64,000 bases of DNA from an uncultured Spirochaetaceae bacterium (GCA_944388955.1 CALXKJ010000001.1:1-64000), one strand, 5' to 3'. Positions 7,501 to 16,301 are shown, counted from the stretch's first letter. Notes: a model not told the origin generated them from the sequence alone. Translations and numbers: made by a program.

Positions 7501-9879
7501 CGATGATATGTTCTCTGGTGTTCCCTTTCCTGTGATCCTGTAGCCGTAAGCCGTGAATGACGGGGTTATGACAGTACCGCCTTTATCTTTCTGCCGGATT
7601 ACCTCAATGTCGGTGCGTATCTGATAGACGACAGCATCCTCGCCATCTGCTCCGGCATCACCCTTATCTCCTTTCTCACCCTGCGGACCCTGAGGGCCTG
7701 CTGCTCCCGGGTTCGATGCCCCTATGCCGATAGAGCCTGCATCCGGATGCTTCGATATCCCCGGGTCATATGGAGGTATCTCGCCCTCGGCGTAGACAGA
7801 GGCATCGTAATCGACAGCGGTGATGCGGCAGCTTCCGTCAGTGTCGCGCTCGATGGATGTTATCTGCACGGGGACAGCTGCGGCTGCCTCTCCGATGGCA
7901 CAGAGATCGCCGATGGATATCTCCTGTTCCGGTTCCTCGCTGAGATAGATGATCTTCCCGTCATGGTCACCGATGGAAAGAGGCGAGGAGATGTCCTCTC
8001 CTGACCTTATTATCATCGAGTAGCTCTTCCCATCCTCGAACGGAAGCTCCGTATCGAGCTCGATGCCTTCGAGGATCCCATTGTTTCTTATGAGCCTCTT
8101 TATCCGTCCTTCGCCGAGTCCTATCGAGAACTGGCTGTGCGCAAGGAGCACCACGTCGCCGGGCACGCAGAGTATTCCCTCGATATCCGATGTCCATGTG
8201 AATGTGCGTCTCTGCCTTGATATCTCCCTCAGCCGCTGCCTGCCGACATATGCCGCATGCTCAGGATCCGTGACGCCGACAAGGCTTATCTCCGTTCCTG
8301 TCTCGTCCTCGGGTATCTCGGCATCGAACACGATAGTGCCGTCGGATGAGAGCGATACGATCCTCTCTGTCTCCTCGTAGCCGATTGAGGCGTCGATGTA
8401 CTTTATCCTGAAGTACCTGATATCATCCCCGAATGTCCTGCTTACGCTGAAGTCCCATGCGTTCCGCGGGGTGAAGAGCTGCGTGTAATGGCTTATGGCG
8501 GCATCGATGATGATGCCGACCTTCCTTCCTGCGCGGCGTATCTCCGCAAGGTTCGACGAGGCGATGTATCCTATGATATCCCCGATGCTGTATTCCTCTG
8601 ATGATATGTACGCGTTGCACTCGAATCCATGCTCATCGCAGAAGCGGTAAAACTCCTCGAATTCATCCCAGACGATCTCATCGTCCGTGAGAGGCGAGGG
8701 GTTCGCATATGGATCCGTGAGAAGGTAGAGGATAGCTGAGGCAGGGTTCACAGCATCGCCTTCCTCCCATGCTGAAGGCCCGGTTCCAGTGCCTTTGTAA
8801 ACACGGGATCTGAGGGTGCATACGGCATTGAGCTCGTCGATGATACCGTTGAGCTGATCCGTTGCCTTCAGCTCAAGCCCGAGGAGACTGAATCTGCTGC
8901 TTCCGTTCACCGGAACCCTGCTGCCGGCGCTGTCCTCGGTCCAGCTCTGGATGAAGTCGAGATAGATCGTGTCTATGACGGAGGCGTTCCCGCTCTCCTT
9001 CGTCGTGCGCGAGACCCTTATGTCATAAGTCCCTGTATCCGGGACTGTGATCTCATACATCTTCCGCCATTTATCGGAATCCGCAGACACGGTCTCGTTT
9101 ACCGCTGCTGTCCAGACTTCTCCGCCAGAGATCCTCCATTCGATCCTTATCCCGATGGATACGGCGCCATCCTCGCCATGGAGGCCTGAAGGCGCTACAA
9201 GGCCGACAGCTATCTTCCATGTGTTCGAGGCCGTCGTCCTCTCTATCGCTTCCGGAGTCCCGTCATTCGTGAGCCTGAGGCTCACCGAGCTCTCGATGCA
9301 CCTTTCGCTGTATATGTCCCCGGAATCATCAGGGATCGTGTATCCCTTGTATCTGGTTACCGGTGTCTCTCCGATCTTCAGCGTGTCTGCATCGATGGAG
9401 ACGCTCTTATAGCCGAAGCAGAAGAGCTGCCTGAGGTACTGGTCATTCTCCCTGTAGACGGAATAGGGCAGAGCCGCGATATCAGGATAGACGCGGTATC
9501 TGCCGAGGAGAATGGGGATCATCTGGTTCTTCCTGGCTGAGTTCGTGCTTCCCCTGAGGGATGGGTTCGTCTGGAGCTTCTTCTGCGACGGGATTGATGT
9601 GACTAGCCCTATCGACACAGCCGCCAGCACCACCGAGGCGACAATCGACAGTATAGACATCACGCCGAGGAAGGCGGCTCCCTCGGGGACGATGAACGCG
9701 ATGACGAAATCACCGTCATTGACAGCGTCTCCATCCTCAAGCTGCTCTCCGTTCCTGAAGAGGCGTGCTGAGCCTATCCCGAGCTCTTCCTTCAGCTCCT
9801 TCGCTGTCTTAGGCCCGTTTATCCTGGAGCATCCATACTCCCCGCTGAATATATTCCTTGTGATTCTTACTGTGATCAT
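4546..9879 (-). CDS. tail-tip/fibre protein (lambda J-like hub plus collagen-like fibre), currently carrying cassette J
   Basis: A 1777-aa protein from ATG 9877-9879; the open frame extends further upstream, but MITVRITRN fits the family. In order: a ubiquitin-like N-terminus (about 1-75), a hydrophobic stretch (about 75-105), J-type hub domains to about 720, two Gly-x-y collagen-like stretches (complement of about 7620-7730 and 7200-7330), beta-rich fibre modules, and an exchangeable C-terminus of about 90 aa starting at the core 4813-4822 (NEGYVTLPSG) and ending FWIAIGF. It follows the NlpC/P60 and DUF1833 genes, as in lambda-like tail tips. It likely contacts the receptor. The terminal cassette is inferred to set host specificity. 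Confidence 0.88.
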   Translation of the reverse strand: MITVRITRNIFSGEYGCSRINGPKTAKELKEELGIGSARLFRNGEQLEDGDAVNDGDFVIAFIVPEGAAFLGVMSILSIVASVVLAAVSIGLVTSIPSQKKLQTNPSLRGSTNSARKNQMIPILLGRYRVYPDIAALPYSVYRENDQYLRQLFCFGYKSVSIDADTLKIGETPVTRYKGYTIPDDSGDIYSERCIESSVSLRLTNDGTPEAIERTTASNTWKIAVGLVAPSGLHGEDGAVSIGIRIEWRISGGEVWTAAVNETVSADSDKWRKMYEITVPDTGTYDIRVSRTTKESGNASVIDTIYLDFIQSWTEDSAGSRVPVNGSSRFSLLGLELKATDQLNGIIDELNAVCTLRSRVYKGTGTGPSAWEEGDAVNPASAILYLLTDPYANPSPLTDDEIVWDEFEEFYRFCDEHGFECNAYISSEEYSIGDIIGYIASSNLAEIRRAGRKVGIIIDAAISHYTQLFTPRNAWDFSVSRTFGDDIRYFRIKYIDASIGYEETERIVSLSSDGTIVFDAEIPEDETGTEISLVGVTDPEHAAYVGRQRLREISRQRRTFTWTSDIEGILCVPGDVVLLAHSQFSIGLGEGRIKRLIRNNGILEGIELDTELPFEDGKSYSMIIRSGEDISSPLSIGDHDGKIIYLSEEPEQEISIGDLCAIGEAAAAVPVQITSIERDTDGSCRITAVDYDASVYAEGEIPPYDPGISKHPDAGSIGIGASNPGAAGPQGPQGEKGDKGDAGADGEDAVVYQIRTDIEVIRQKDKGGTVITPSFTAYGYRITGKGTPENISSRLVVYGTSNNDLTEWVKGGESTAASYSCSPTASRVAYKIEMHVDNILVAEKVLPYVYDGDKGDKGDTGAQGPQGEKGETGAQGPQGNKGDAGIDGDSLSLSVVSASDRFTLSWTGNPSPESQTIELEAFSRYIAAENITWACSEGELSAVSGNAYRRTLSISSISDDVLSSGTSIKIQVSGVTAQNTSLVSTLFISIIKAENPVPIYCGMVDLSSDPVTNPARQEGIYAPGDYVFYSGNSNDDYIYGNIYAWNGSSWEMDNSSSHTFGALEDLVDTADAGADTTPFQIIRNLIVSNLVADSLSIRNANIKEKLTVDKISGKDENGIGFELAKDGISATKRDENGNIVSSWEFRSDGSGSILNLDVLGKLVASSINHEALITQSATAFGESGQKSYQKDFPKDLWSRSKMHQRIVSAGSYSDSVMRTMTSVSGASYGSKTIAKIGFARSSLLPDNVLSNTEAETEGSLQFGIYKRSYGVSAGSRHTKLAKKTNNFGFPVYVDAAWSLSGNWNWQEMYIYDPNGKEVYSNNSEDNGSYHNYFILPPGYSFKITAGSTAWLGNRTASFTVKVSPCPMAPYISEGALTDITQTASSSVSGMQYWTIGTVAAPASARYIAFFYNKNRNPCSVFRISNGSDSAEVYLTQAPKLYEDGPIYMEIPSSLRGKTITIEAGASRSSSESDSGTSYYDYTCYMKLVHYALFSYLPDSRDSIILEYADGTTERLDCSYPLTDYRDWDINRFIYSSYDSAAYLEKISGTTVCSWLDNQGFTAGAQFSTNQGEDSSLTIDTDSYGVSQGTRLISIQKISSGYQIMCDGATANVYQLDGAASAAYGFYDALSFLFYPLASESKILTRNIEPQQNITFDIGTLEKMFRHIYAQGMTLGEEGEDWLIEDNEGYVTLPSGLTIQWGYDPREKADDAGHWMTAIFPKAFSHKCFYFHVNRSYTTSDGAYVGYIKLEHTEPIGLQSVEYRKRYCDQAFWIAIGF

Positions 9880-9917
9880 GGCTCTTTCATCGTAGCGCCC
9901 TGAAGAGCCTTGGAATC

Positions 9918-10268
9918 TTATCCTCTCGGCCTGTAATAACCGCGTATGAAGCGCCTGAGCCTTGACGCGTTCTGGCAGCATGGGCCGCTCTCGCTCATGT
10001 GGATGATTAGCCCATCCGCGTATACGGCGACATGCGCGATGCCGAAGGGACCGCCCGAGAGGAACGCCAGCGAGAGATCCTCAGGATGATCGAGCTTCTC
10101 GTACATCCTGAAGTCGCATTCAGCGGCGGATGACCTACCTGAGAGAATCGGCATCTCGAAGCCTGTCTCCTCATGGATTATTATCCTCGCGAATCCGTAG
10201 CAGTCGGCACCGTCCCATCCTCTGCCACCCTTCCTGTAGGGAATGCCGAGATATCTTCCGATATTCAT
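9918..10268 (-). CDS. NlpC/P60 tail assembly peptidase (lambda K-like)
   Basis: The 116-aa form starts at ATG 10266-10268, where ATGA overlaps the stop of the upstream gene. A longer open frame to 10358 is out of context. The Cys motif DGADCYGFAR and the His motif HVAVYADG are those of NlpC/P60 cysteine peptidases. In lambda-like tails this protein works at the tail tip, possibly cutting peptidoglycan during DNA entry. It is the only recognisable murein-hydrolase fold in the prophage. Confidence 0.8.
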   Translation of the reverse strand: MNIGRYLGIPYRKGGRGWDGADCYGFARIIIHEETGFEMPILSGRSSAAECDFRMYEKLDHPEDLSLAFLSGGPFGIAHVAVYADGLIIHMSESGPCCQNASRLRRFIRGYYRPRG

Positions 10269-10711
10269 CCGAAGAGTCCCGGGAACATCCCTGATGAGTA
10301 TGTGAGCTTCGAGAGCCCGAAGGAGAGCCCTGAGCGGGATGAGAGCGTGATTGAGCATGTGCTGTCGGATGATGACGTGAATGACTCCGCATCGAATAGG
10401 AGCGGGCCATCAAGCGGCTCTGATGGATTCTCCGTGTCTATCACCGCGATCTCCACCTCGAACCTGTCCTTTTCCTGAAGGATGTATGTCAGGTTCCCGT
10501 CAGTGTCATCTATCGATATCTCCCCGTCCTTTCCCTCTCCGGACGGCGGGGTGAATGAGAATCCGCATGGCGTGTACTCCTTGCCGCCAGAGGTGATTCC
10601 CTCGTTATTGTTTACGAGATATATACCGCCGCCGTCCCATGCGATCCTCGCGATCTCCGTAATGCATATCGGCGATGACTCAGCCTGAAGCTCTCTGATG
10701 ATATCGCTCAT
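10265..10711 (-). CDS. DUF1833-type minor tail protein (lambda L-like)
   Basis: 148 aa, beta-rich, starting MSDIIRELQAES at an ATGA overlap with the gene before and ending in an ATGA overlap with the NlpC/P60 gene. Position between the tape-measure/M-like genes and the J-like hub, and the SFTPPSGEGKDGE region, fit DUF1833 tail proteins, which sit at the tail tip. Confidence 0.65.
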   Translation of the reverse strand: MSDIIRELQAESSPICITEIARIAWDGGGIYLVNNNEGITSGGKEYTPCGFSFTPPSGEGKDGEISIDDTDGNLTYILQEKDRFEVEIAVIDTENPSEPLDGPLLFDAESFTSSSDSTCSITLSSRSGLSFGLSKLTYSSGMFPGLFG

Positions 10712-11055
10712 GGCAGCACCTCCAGCTCTATGGAGACCTCGTAGCCGCTCTTCCCGTCATGCGCGACCGAATAGCTCACGATGCGGCATGAGGCCATGGC
10801 ATTCTCCATGTAGTCAGGGAAGAGGAACGGCAGTGAGCGGCTCTTCAGCGTGTCCTCCGCGAACGTGAGGAACGTCCCGAGCTGGGAGGATGAAAGATAA
10901 AGGGAACCTGAGTAGCTCCTGGTCTTCGCCGTGGTCTTCCGCCTTGTCTTCGCAGGCCCTCTCTCAGGCTGCGATCTCAGTATGTTCTCTCCCGGTGTCA
11001 TCGACCATCCCGCAAGAAGGTAGGGGAGTGTCTCCGGCCATGTGATGTCAGCCAC
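10708..11055 (-). CDS. minor tail protein (lambda M-like position)
   Basis: 115 aa, starting MADITWPETLPYLLAGWS. It overlaps the tape-measure stop by 8 bp and the next gene by 4 bp. Its size, beta-rich pattern and place directly after the tape-measure gene match lambda M-type distal tail proteins. No catalytic motif is seen. Confidence 0.6.
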   Translation of the reverse strand: MADITWPETLPYLLAGWSMTPGENILRSQPERGPAKTRRKTTAKTRSYSGSLYLSSSQLGTFLTFAEDTLKSRSLPFLFPDYMENAMASCRIVSYSVAHDGKSGYEVSIELEVLP

Positions 11056-13813
11056 GCTGGTTCCTCCTTGTAATGCTGAAGCGCTGCATCATAGCGCTGT
11101 CAAAGCGTCCTTTCGATATATCCGAGGCTACGGCATCCCCTATGGTGATCCTCAGTCTCGAGACATCCTTGTCATCAAGCCTCTCTGCGGTTGCCTTCAC
11201 GCCTGAGTTGTTGATGATCGTCACCTCGACCCTCGACTCGGATCCTCCTATCGAGATGTCGCCGTCCCTTATCCCCTCTGCGAATGTCTTCGGGACGACA
11301 AGCTCGCCCTGATGGAGCTGGGCTATCTGATCGCGGTCTATATCCACGGCACCGACGGCATAGGATGGAAGGGGTTCTGCGGTTATGGCCGCTATCTGCG
11401 CGGCTCCTGTTGCCGCCGCCATCGCCGACATCGCCGCGCCGGAAAGCCCGCCTGGGTCATTCATGAAGCCGATGACAGAGGCAAGCGTGTCGATTGTCGC
11501 CTGGAATATCGCCAGCGCCTTCTCCCTCTTTGCCTGCTCATTCTGTATCCGCTTCTTCCTTTCCTCTGCCTCTTCCTCGATCCCGGCCCTCTGTATATCC
11601 CTTTCCTTCTCCTGGGCAAGCTCCATATCGCCGTTCTTCACGGCCTCCGTGTATTCCTTCCGGAGTTTCTCGATCTCCGTATCCTCCTGCAGTCCGAGCG
11701 CCTCGAGCGTGGCATCCGTCTCATCGTCTATCTGCTGGAGCCTCCGCTCGGTCATTGCAGAGAAGATATTTCCTAGAGCGGAGGAATAATCGCGCGCGAA
11801 GCTCAGGATTGAGCTGAACATCTCCCTGTTACGGCTCTTTATCTCCTCGGCCTTCCTCTGCTGTATCTCGATCTCGCGCTCGGCGGCATCCTCCTCGGCG
11901 CTGATGATCTCCTGGTTGTAGTACTCATCGAGGGCTATGAGCTCGGCATTCGCATCCGCGTTTGCCTCGATCCTCCTTCTGAGCTCCTCGATGGAGATAT
12001 CAGCAGCATTCTCGCCGCTCTGGATGAGCGCGCTGTCCATCGCAAGCGCCCTTATGGCCTCTTCCTGCTCGGAGCGTATCATCTCCGTCCTCAGCTTCAG
12101 CGCTTCCTGGAACATGCCTTCATCGTTGAATATATCGACAGCAAGCTCCCTAAGCTCATCGCGCCATTTATGCGATGTGGCTGAGGCCCTGTCGATTTCG
12201 TCCGTGCTTCCCGCTGCCGCTTCTTCCTGCTTCTTCAGTTCCGCAGCGGCATTCCTTATCTCCTCGCATAGCTCCGGATACACGCTCTCGTAGTTCTCGA
12301 GGCTCAGTACTCCCTGATTGTAGTAGATCGCAAGCTGCCCGAGATCCTCTTCCTGCCCGACAACAGCCGCATGGAACGCTTCCGAGGATTCCTTCATCAC
12401 CTTCTCTCTCCTGAGGAGCTCTGAGCTGATGAATGACTCCGATTCGTTCCTGTCTTCCTGGAAATACCTGAGGCTCTCAAGGAGAAGACGGTCATATACG
12501 TCGAGGCTCTCCTCTCCGAGCCTTTCCATATCGCGGATGATCCTGTCGACCTTATCAAGCCCGAAGCGCTTCATGATATCCGCGGCATCGTAGTCAGCCT
12601 GGGCTTCAAGGAATGCGGTTTCCTTCTCCTCTATATCCTTGAGCGTCTTGCCGTACTGGGAGGCGAACTCTGCCAGACTGCTTCCGGCCCTTGCCTTCGA
12701 GAGCTCCACCTCTGCCTCGAGGAGCGCTCTCTGCTTCTCGGTGAGCGTCTCGGATTCCGTAGAGAGCCTTCTCGTGGCTTCCGAGTAATCCTCAGCCGCT
12801 TCCGTGAGATCCTCCATCGTGTCCTCGATCCTCTCCGCAGGTGTCCTGATGTTCGTCAGACCGACGGTGAGAGCCGTGACTGCCGCTGCGGCTATCCCGA
12901 CCGGGCCGCCGATGAGGGCGAATGCCGCCGCAGCGGATGCTGCCGTGACTATCAGGGTCTGAAGCGAATCATCGAGCTCGTTGAATCCGCGCATGAGGCT
13001 TGTGACTCCTCCGAGGAGCATCTCCGCAGCCGGTATCAGCTCATCGCCGATCTCTGCCCTGAAGTCGGTGAGGGTGCCTCTGAAGCCCTGCACCTGGTTG
13101 GCGAAGCTCTCTGCGGTGAGCGCAGCATCGCCGAGCGTGTAGTCATAGTCCTGCCATACCGTGATGTTCTGATGGAGCGCGTTCGCTGACTGCGTCACGA
13201 TTCCCGAGAGGACAGCCTCCTGCCTCTCGAGGTTGCCCATCTCATCCCATGTCTTCCCGATGGCCTTTGCATAGTCCATCTGATTGATGATCGCCACGTT
13301 TAAACCGACTCCGAGGCGCCGCAGGGCCTCGAATTCCCCGTTTAAACCGGAGTTTACAGCCGCTATCGCCTCGGTGACAGGGATGTTGGAGAACGATGAG
13401 AGATCATTAGCGATGCCCACGACCGCCTTCGAGAACTCCGCAGCTCCCTCGACTGTGTCGCCGAAGCCTGTGCGGACATCCTGCTGCGATGAAAGGAACT
13501 CCATTGTCTCGATGCGCCCACGGTTCGTGGCCTCAGCGTATGCCTCAACCCATTCCTCCGTGTCGGAGGCGATTCCCCTGAAGACTGTATCGAACTTGTT
13601 CTGGAGCTCATCCATACGGCTTGCGGCCTCTGTGAATGAGGCGATGAGGGCCGCTGTCATCGTGCCCTTCGCGAATGAGAGGAAGCTCCTGCTGAGTGTA
13701 TTGAGCTGACTGCCGAGAGCCTCCATCTCCTTCCTGCTTGACCTCAGGCTCCTGTTGAGCCCTGCTGTGTCACCTGTGATTATGTAGTAGAGCCTTCCGA
13801 GTATGCTCCCCAT
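11048..13813 (-). CDS. tail tape-measure protein
   Basis: 921 aa. There is an N-terminal amphipathic region, Ala/Gly-rich hydrophobic segments near residues 285-320, long charged coiled coils (about 330-520 and 590-760), a second Ala/Gly-rich hydrophobic stretch near 790-815, and a polar C-terminus ending TRRNQRG. This is the usual tape-measure composition and sets tail length. It starts 2 bp from the end of the frameshifted tail chaperone frame. Confidence 0.88.
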   Translation of the reverse strand: MGSILGRLYYIITGDTAGLNRSLRSSRKEMEALGSQLNTLSRSFLSFAKGTMTAALIASFTEAASRMDELQNKFDTVFRGIASDTEEWVEAYAEATNRGRIETMEFLSSQQDVRTGFGDTVEGAAEFSKAVVGIANDLSSFSNIPVTEAIAAVNSGLNGEFEALRRLGVGLNVAIINQMDYAKAIGKTWDEMGNLERQEAVLSGIVTQSANALHQNITVWQDYDYTLGDAALTAESFANQVQGFRGTLTDFRAEIGDELIPAAEMLLGGVTSLMRGFNELDDSLQTLIVTAASAAAAFALIGGPVGIAAAAVTALTVGLTNIRTPAERIEDTMEDLTEAAEDYSEATRRLSTESETLTEKQRALLEAEVELSKARAGSSLAEFASQYGKTLKDIEEKETAFLEAQADYDAADIMKRFGLDKVDRIIRDMERLGEESLDVYDRLLLESLRYFQEDRNESESFISSELLRREKVMKESSEAFHAAVVGQEEDLGQLAIYYNQGVLSLENYESVYPELCEEIRNAAAELKKQEEAAAGSTDEIDRASATSHKWRDELRELAVDIFNDEGMFQEALKLRTEMIRSEQEEAIRALAMDSALIQSGENAADISIEELRRRIEANADANAELIALDEYYNQEIISAEEDAAEREIEIQQRKAEEIKSRNREMFSSILSFARDYSSALGNIFSAMTERRLQQIDDETDATLEALGLQEDTEIEKLRKEYTEAVKNGDMELAQEKERDIQRAGIEEEAEERKKRIQNEQAKREKALAIFQATIDTLASVIGFMNDPGGLSGAAMSAMAAATGAAQIAAITAEPLPSYAVGAVDIDRDQIAQLHQGELVVPKTFAEGIRDGDISIGGSESRVEVTIINNSGVKATAERLDDKDVSRLRITIGDAVASDISKGRFDSAMMQRFSITRRNQRG

Positions 13814-13814
13814 G

Positions 13815-14440
13815 TCAGTCCCTCCTTATCACGCCGAGCGATACGGCCCTGTCCAGGGCCTTCCTGTCCTGTTCCCCCCTGATCTCCGGGAAGCATTCGG
13901 CATAGACCTTCGGATCCATAGTCTCTATGGCCTTGTTGAGATCGAAGATGTCCATCTCCTCATAGAAAAAGGACGGGGTCATATAAGGGAACACCCGTCC
14001 GAGCGCGAAGCATAGCCTGTCATAGTCTACTTCTTTCCTGCTTCCTCTTTTTTTTTATCCGCTTCAGGCGAGTCCTTCATAAGGCATTTCTCGATGAACG
14101 CGCGCATATCCATCTCATCCGTATTCTCCTCCCACCATTCCCGGCTGTACTCGTAGCCATTCTTCTCGAGTATGAGACGGATTATCCTGGCATATGCATC
14201 AAGCTTCTCCGTGGCGAAGTTCTCCGCTTCCGCAGCAAGCGCTTTCGCTTCCGCGCTGTCCTCGTCATCGCCGAGCCTGGCGACGTACCTGAGGAGCTCT
14301 CCCATCTTCCTTATATGGTTGGAGTAGAGCACCCGCGCCGCGATTACGACGCGGCTGATGCGGAATTCCCTGTCACTGACGGTGATTATGGCCGTGACGC
14401 ATTTCTCGCGGCCATTGAGATCGAAGTATCTCTCTGCCAT
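13815..14440 (-). CDS. frameshifted tail assembly chaperone (lambda GT-like), via -1 slip at 14048-14056
   Basis: This extended product reads the 137-aa frame to its A9 run, slips back one base, and continues about 77 codons in the -1 frame to TGA at 13815-13817, just before the tape-measure ATG. The -1 frame is fully open and reads like a T domain (DYDRLCFALGRVFPYM...). A G/GT slip between the major tail and tape-measure genes is a conserved feature of long-tailed phages. I checked the frame arithmetic; slip efficiency cannot be read from sequence. Confidence 0.75.
14027..14440 (-). CDS. tail assembly chaperone, short form (lambda G-like)
   Basis: 137 aa, starting MAERYFDLNGREKCVT and ending in a Lys/Glu tail (ADKKKEEAGKK). 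It lies between the major tail and tape-measure genes. The three Lys codons are the A9 slip site. Family members bind the tape measure during tail assembly and are absent from the finished virion. Confidence 0.75.
   Translation of the reverse strand: MAERYFDLNGREKCVTAIITVSDREFRISRVVIAARVLYSNHIRKMGELLRYVARLGDDEDSAEAKALAAEAENFATEKLDAYARIIRLILEKNGYEYSREWWEENTDEMDMRAFIEKCLMKDSPEADKKKEEAGKK
14048..14056 (-). other. A9 slippery site for programmed -1 frameshift
   Basis: On the minus strand the run AAAAAAAAAG is read GAT AAA AAA AAA GAG in frame 0, giving tandem slips of the A-AAA-AAA type. The 0-frame stop TAG (14027-14029) follows 18 bases after the run. Confidence 0.72.
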
Positions 14441-15246
14441 CAGATGCCGACTCCTATCTCATCATGGATCCTCAGGAGCTGCTTGCCTGCGACCCTGGAT
14501 GTGTCGAGCTCTCCGGAGATGGTGAGAGGGATGGACATAGGCGTATCCGCGGAAGCTGCCGGGAAGCCTATCTGAAGGCCATTCGTGACCTTTGCCGAAT
14601 AGAGATCCACCCAGAACTTCTTCCCGCCGTATTCCTTGTAGAACCTGATCATCTTAGGAGTGATCTTCCTGACGCTGTCGCCCATGTATGCATCGACGTA
14701 TGCCGCTGGTGTATAGGAGTAGGTCACGGTAAGCTCCTCCGTTGCCGTAGCGGCGGAGAGAAGCATGATGCCCCAGCTGCCGTCAGCGCCTTTCGCCTGC
14801 ACGTAGTCAACGCCATCGGTGAGATCCTCAGTGCCGTCATTGACCTTCGAGATCGTCTGTGCCGATCCATCCGCGTTCTGTCCCGGGAGCGTGTACACCG
14901 TCTCCTTGGCGTAGCCCTTGGCAATCTTATGCGTCGCGCTCGGCACATTCGAGCCTTCCGACTCCTCGATATCCATCACGCCGCCGAGAAGATCGTTGAG
15001 CGTCTTCAGCTTCACCTGATAGATCGCGCTCGTGCCTTCCGCGGCCATGTTCCTCACATATTCAAGGACCTTCTCGCGCTTCGAGCCCATGACCGTCTGC
15101 ACCTCGTATGTGATGCTGAGCGACGAGTCCGTCTCTTCCGGGATCACCCCGATATCGACGAGGCTGTCCTCGTCATCCCCGACCAGGATTGAGCATCCGC
15201 ATGGGATATGCACCCCGACGTATTCGCTTCTGAGTTCTGCTGACAT
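14440..15246 (-). CDS. major tail (tube) protein
   Basis: 268 aa, beta-rich, with a central Ala/Thr-rich region (SAATATEELTVTYSYTPAA) and a C-terminal half typical of tube proteins (IPLTISGELDTSRVAGKQLL). It precedes the G/GT chaperone gene and follows the tail-completion genes, which is the standard place for the tube protein. Its start and stop overlap neighbours by one base, showing translational coupling. Confidence 0.75.
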   Translation of the reverse strand: MSAELRSEYVGVHIPCGCSILVGDDEDSLVDIGVIPEETDSSLSITYEVQTVMGSKREKVLEYVRNMAAEGTSAIYQVKLKTLNDLLGGVMDIEESEGSNVPSATHKIAKGYAKETVYTLPGQNADGSAQTISKVNDGTEDLTDGVDYVQAKGADGSWGIMLLSAATATEELTVTYSYTPAAYVDAYMGDSVRKITPKMIRFYKEYGGKKFWVDLYSAKVTNGLQIGFPAASADTPMSIPLTISGELDTSRVAGKQLLRIHDEIGVGI

Positions 15247-15620
15247 TATTTCCTCCTAATGCAGTTCGCTGTAATCTCGATGGGCACCTTCCATGTCCCA
15301 TCCTCCACACGTATGAGGCTAGCACGCTCGAGGCGCATGGAATCGAAGAGGGTAGAGCCGTATCCGGCATCGCTGCCGTTGAGGAGAAGGATGATCCTCT
15401 CCGCGGCCATGATTGCCTTCTCTGGCGTCTTCTCGAATATGTCGAGCTGGAAGGTCGGACGGAAGAACGACAGGGGGCGCACGGCGCCGGATGTGATTCC
15501 CGTCAGCACCGAAAACGGCTCCTTCGCGTTCTCCGGAGCCAGTTCCAGGAACGCCTTCATGCCTATGGTCTTATTGAGGTAATCCACCATATCCTTCTCG
15601 ATGATCCATTCACTTATCAA
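15246..15620 (-). CDS. tail terminator / minor tail protein
   Basis: 124 aa, starting MISEWIIEKDMVDYLN. The pattern of an N-terminal helix, then a strand pair (FFRPTFQLDIF), a helix containing AERI and a final sheet resembles the gpU/DUF3168-type tail terminators. It lies between the HK97 gp10-like gene and the tube gene. The call rests on position and fold pattern. Confidence 0.55.
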   Translation of the reverse strand: MISEWIIEKDMVDYLNKTIGMKAFLELAPENAKEPFSVLTGITSGAVRPLSFFRPTFQLDIFEKTPEKAIMAAERIILLLNGSDAGYGSTLFDSMRLERASLIRVEDGTWKVPIEITANCIRRK

Positions 15621-15981
15621 GATTGAGCCTCCCTTCTATGATCCTGTCCATGGCGGGCTTCGCCGCGGCAAATCCTGTCCGCATATATGGCTGCGCCTTC
15701 TGGTATTTCGTGCCGTATTCGACATAGGGAGCGTATTCGACATTCGTGCCGACATATGCCGCATTTTCCGGGGCTGTTCCGGAAAGCCTGTCTCCACCGC
15801 CTTCGCTTCTTCCAAGCGGGACAATATGCGATATCGATGCCCTGAGATGTCCTGTGTCCACAGGCGTCCTCAGCGCAATCTCGCCCTCGAGCTGGATCGC
15901 GGCCTCCGTAAGGGCTATGCCGAGCCTCTTATCGATCTCGGCTTTCCGCTCATCCGTCATATCCTCGAACCGCGCGCTCAT
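15610..15981 (-). CDS. HK97 gp10-like tail completion protein
   Basis: 123 aa. The family motif is clear: RTPVDTGHLRASI near residue 40, then VEYAPYVEYGTKYQKAQPY. Such proteins link connector and tail in siphoviruses. It overlaps both neighbours. Confidence 0.85.
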   Translation of the reverse strand: MSARFEDMTDERKAEIDKRLGIALTEAAIQLEGEIALRTPVDTGHLRASISHIVPLGRSEGGGDRLSGTAPENAAYVGTNVEYAPYVEYGTKYQKAQPYMRTGFAAAKPAMDRIIEGRLNLDK

Positions 15982-16301
15982 GAATACTCCTTCAGCTGAA
16001 GTTCCAGATGATGGCCGAGCCTTCCTCCGGCATCATTCACGGGCGGCAGGATCTGGTATTTCCTGTCGTCCACCTCCGCTATCCATGACGGCTCCACCGG
16101 AAGGTCTGTGATGACGAGGAGGATATGCGTCGTCTCATTCCTGATGCGGCCATCAAGGAATGGATTCCCCGCTGTCGCGATGAGGCGGCAGGGGAAATAG
16201 CCCTGCACGGTGTATTTGCCCTTGCTCCCGTCCCAGCCTCCGAGAGGCTCTGCCGGAGCAAGGAGAGTGCAGATATCGTTCATGACAGAGTCTATGCTCA
16301 C
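15978..16301 (-). CDS. head closure / head-tail joining protein
   Basis: 107 aa, starting MSIDSVMNDICTLLAP. Small and beta-rich, with the WIAEVDDRKYQILPP stretch common in head-closure proteins. It overlaps the connector gene before it by 4 bp. The family is inferred mainly from order. Confidence 0.5.
   Translation of the reverse strand: MSIDSVMNDICTLLAPAEPLGGWDGSKGKYTVQGYFPCRLIATAGNPFLDGRIRNETTHILLVITDLPVEPSWIAEVDDRKYQILPPVNDAGGRLGHHLELQLKEYS

Noticed and set aside
11385-12293. Long plus-strand open frames opposite the tape-measure gene
   Set aside because: They are Ser-, Ala- and Pro-rich antisense shadows of a coiled-coil gene, without ribosome sites or recognisable folds.
13296-13350. 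GTTTAAAC/GTTTAAACC motifs as regulatory sites
   Set aside because: The motif recurs inside coding sequence (tape measure, head protein) and in several gaps without consistent position, so no site is claimed.
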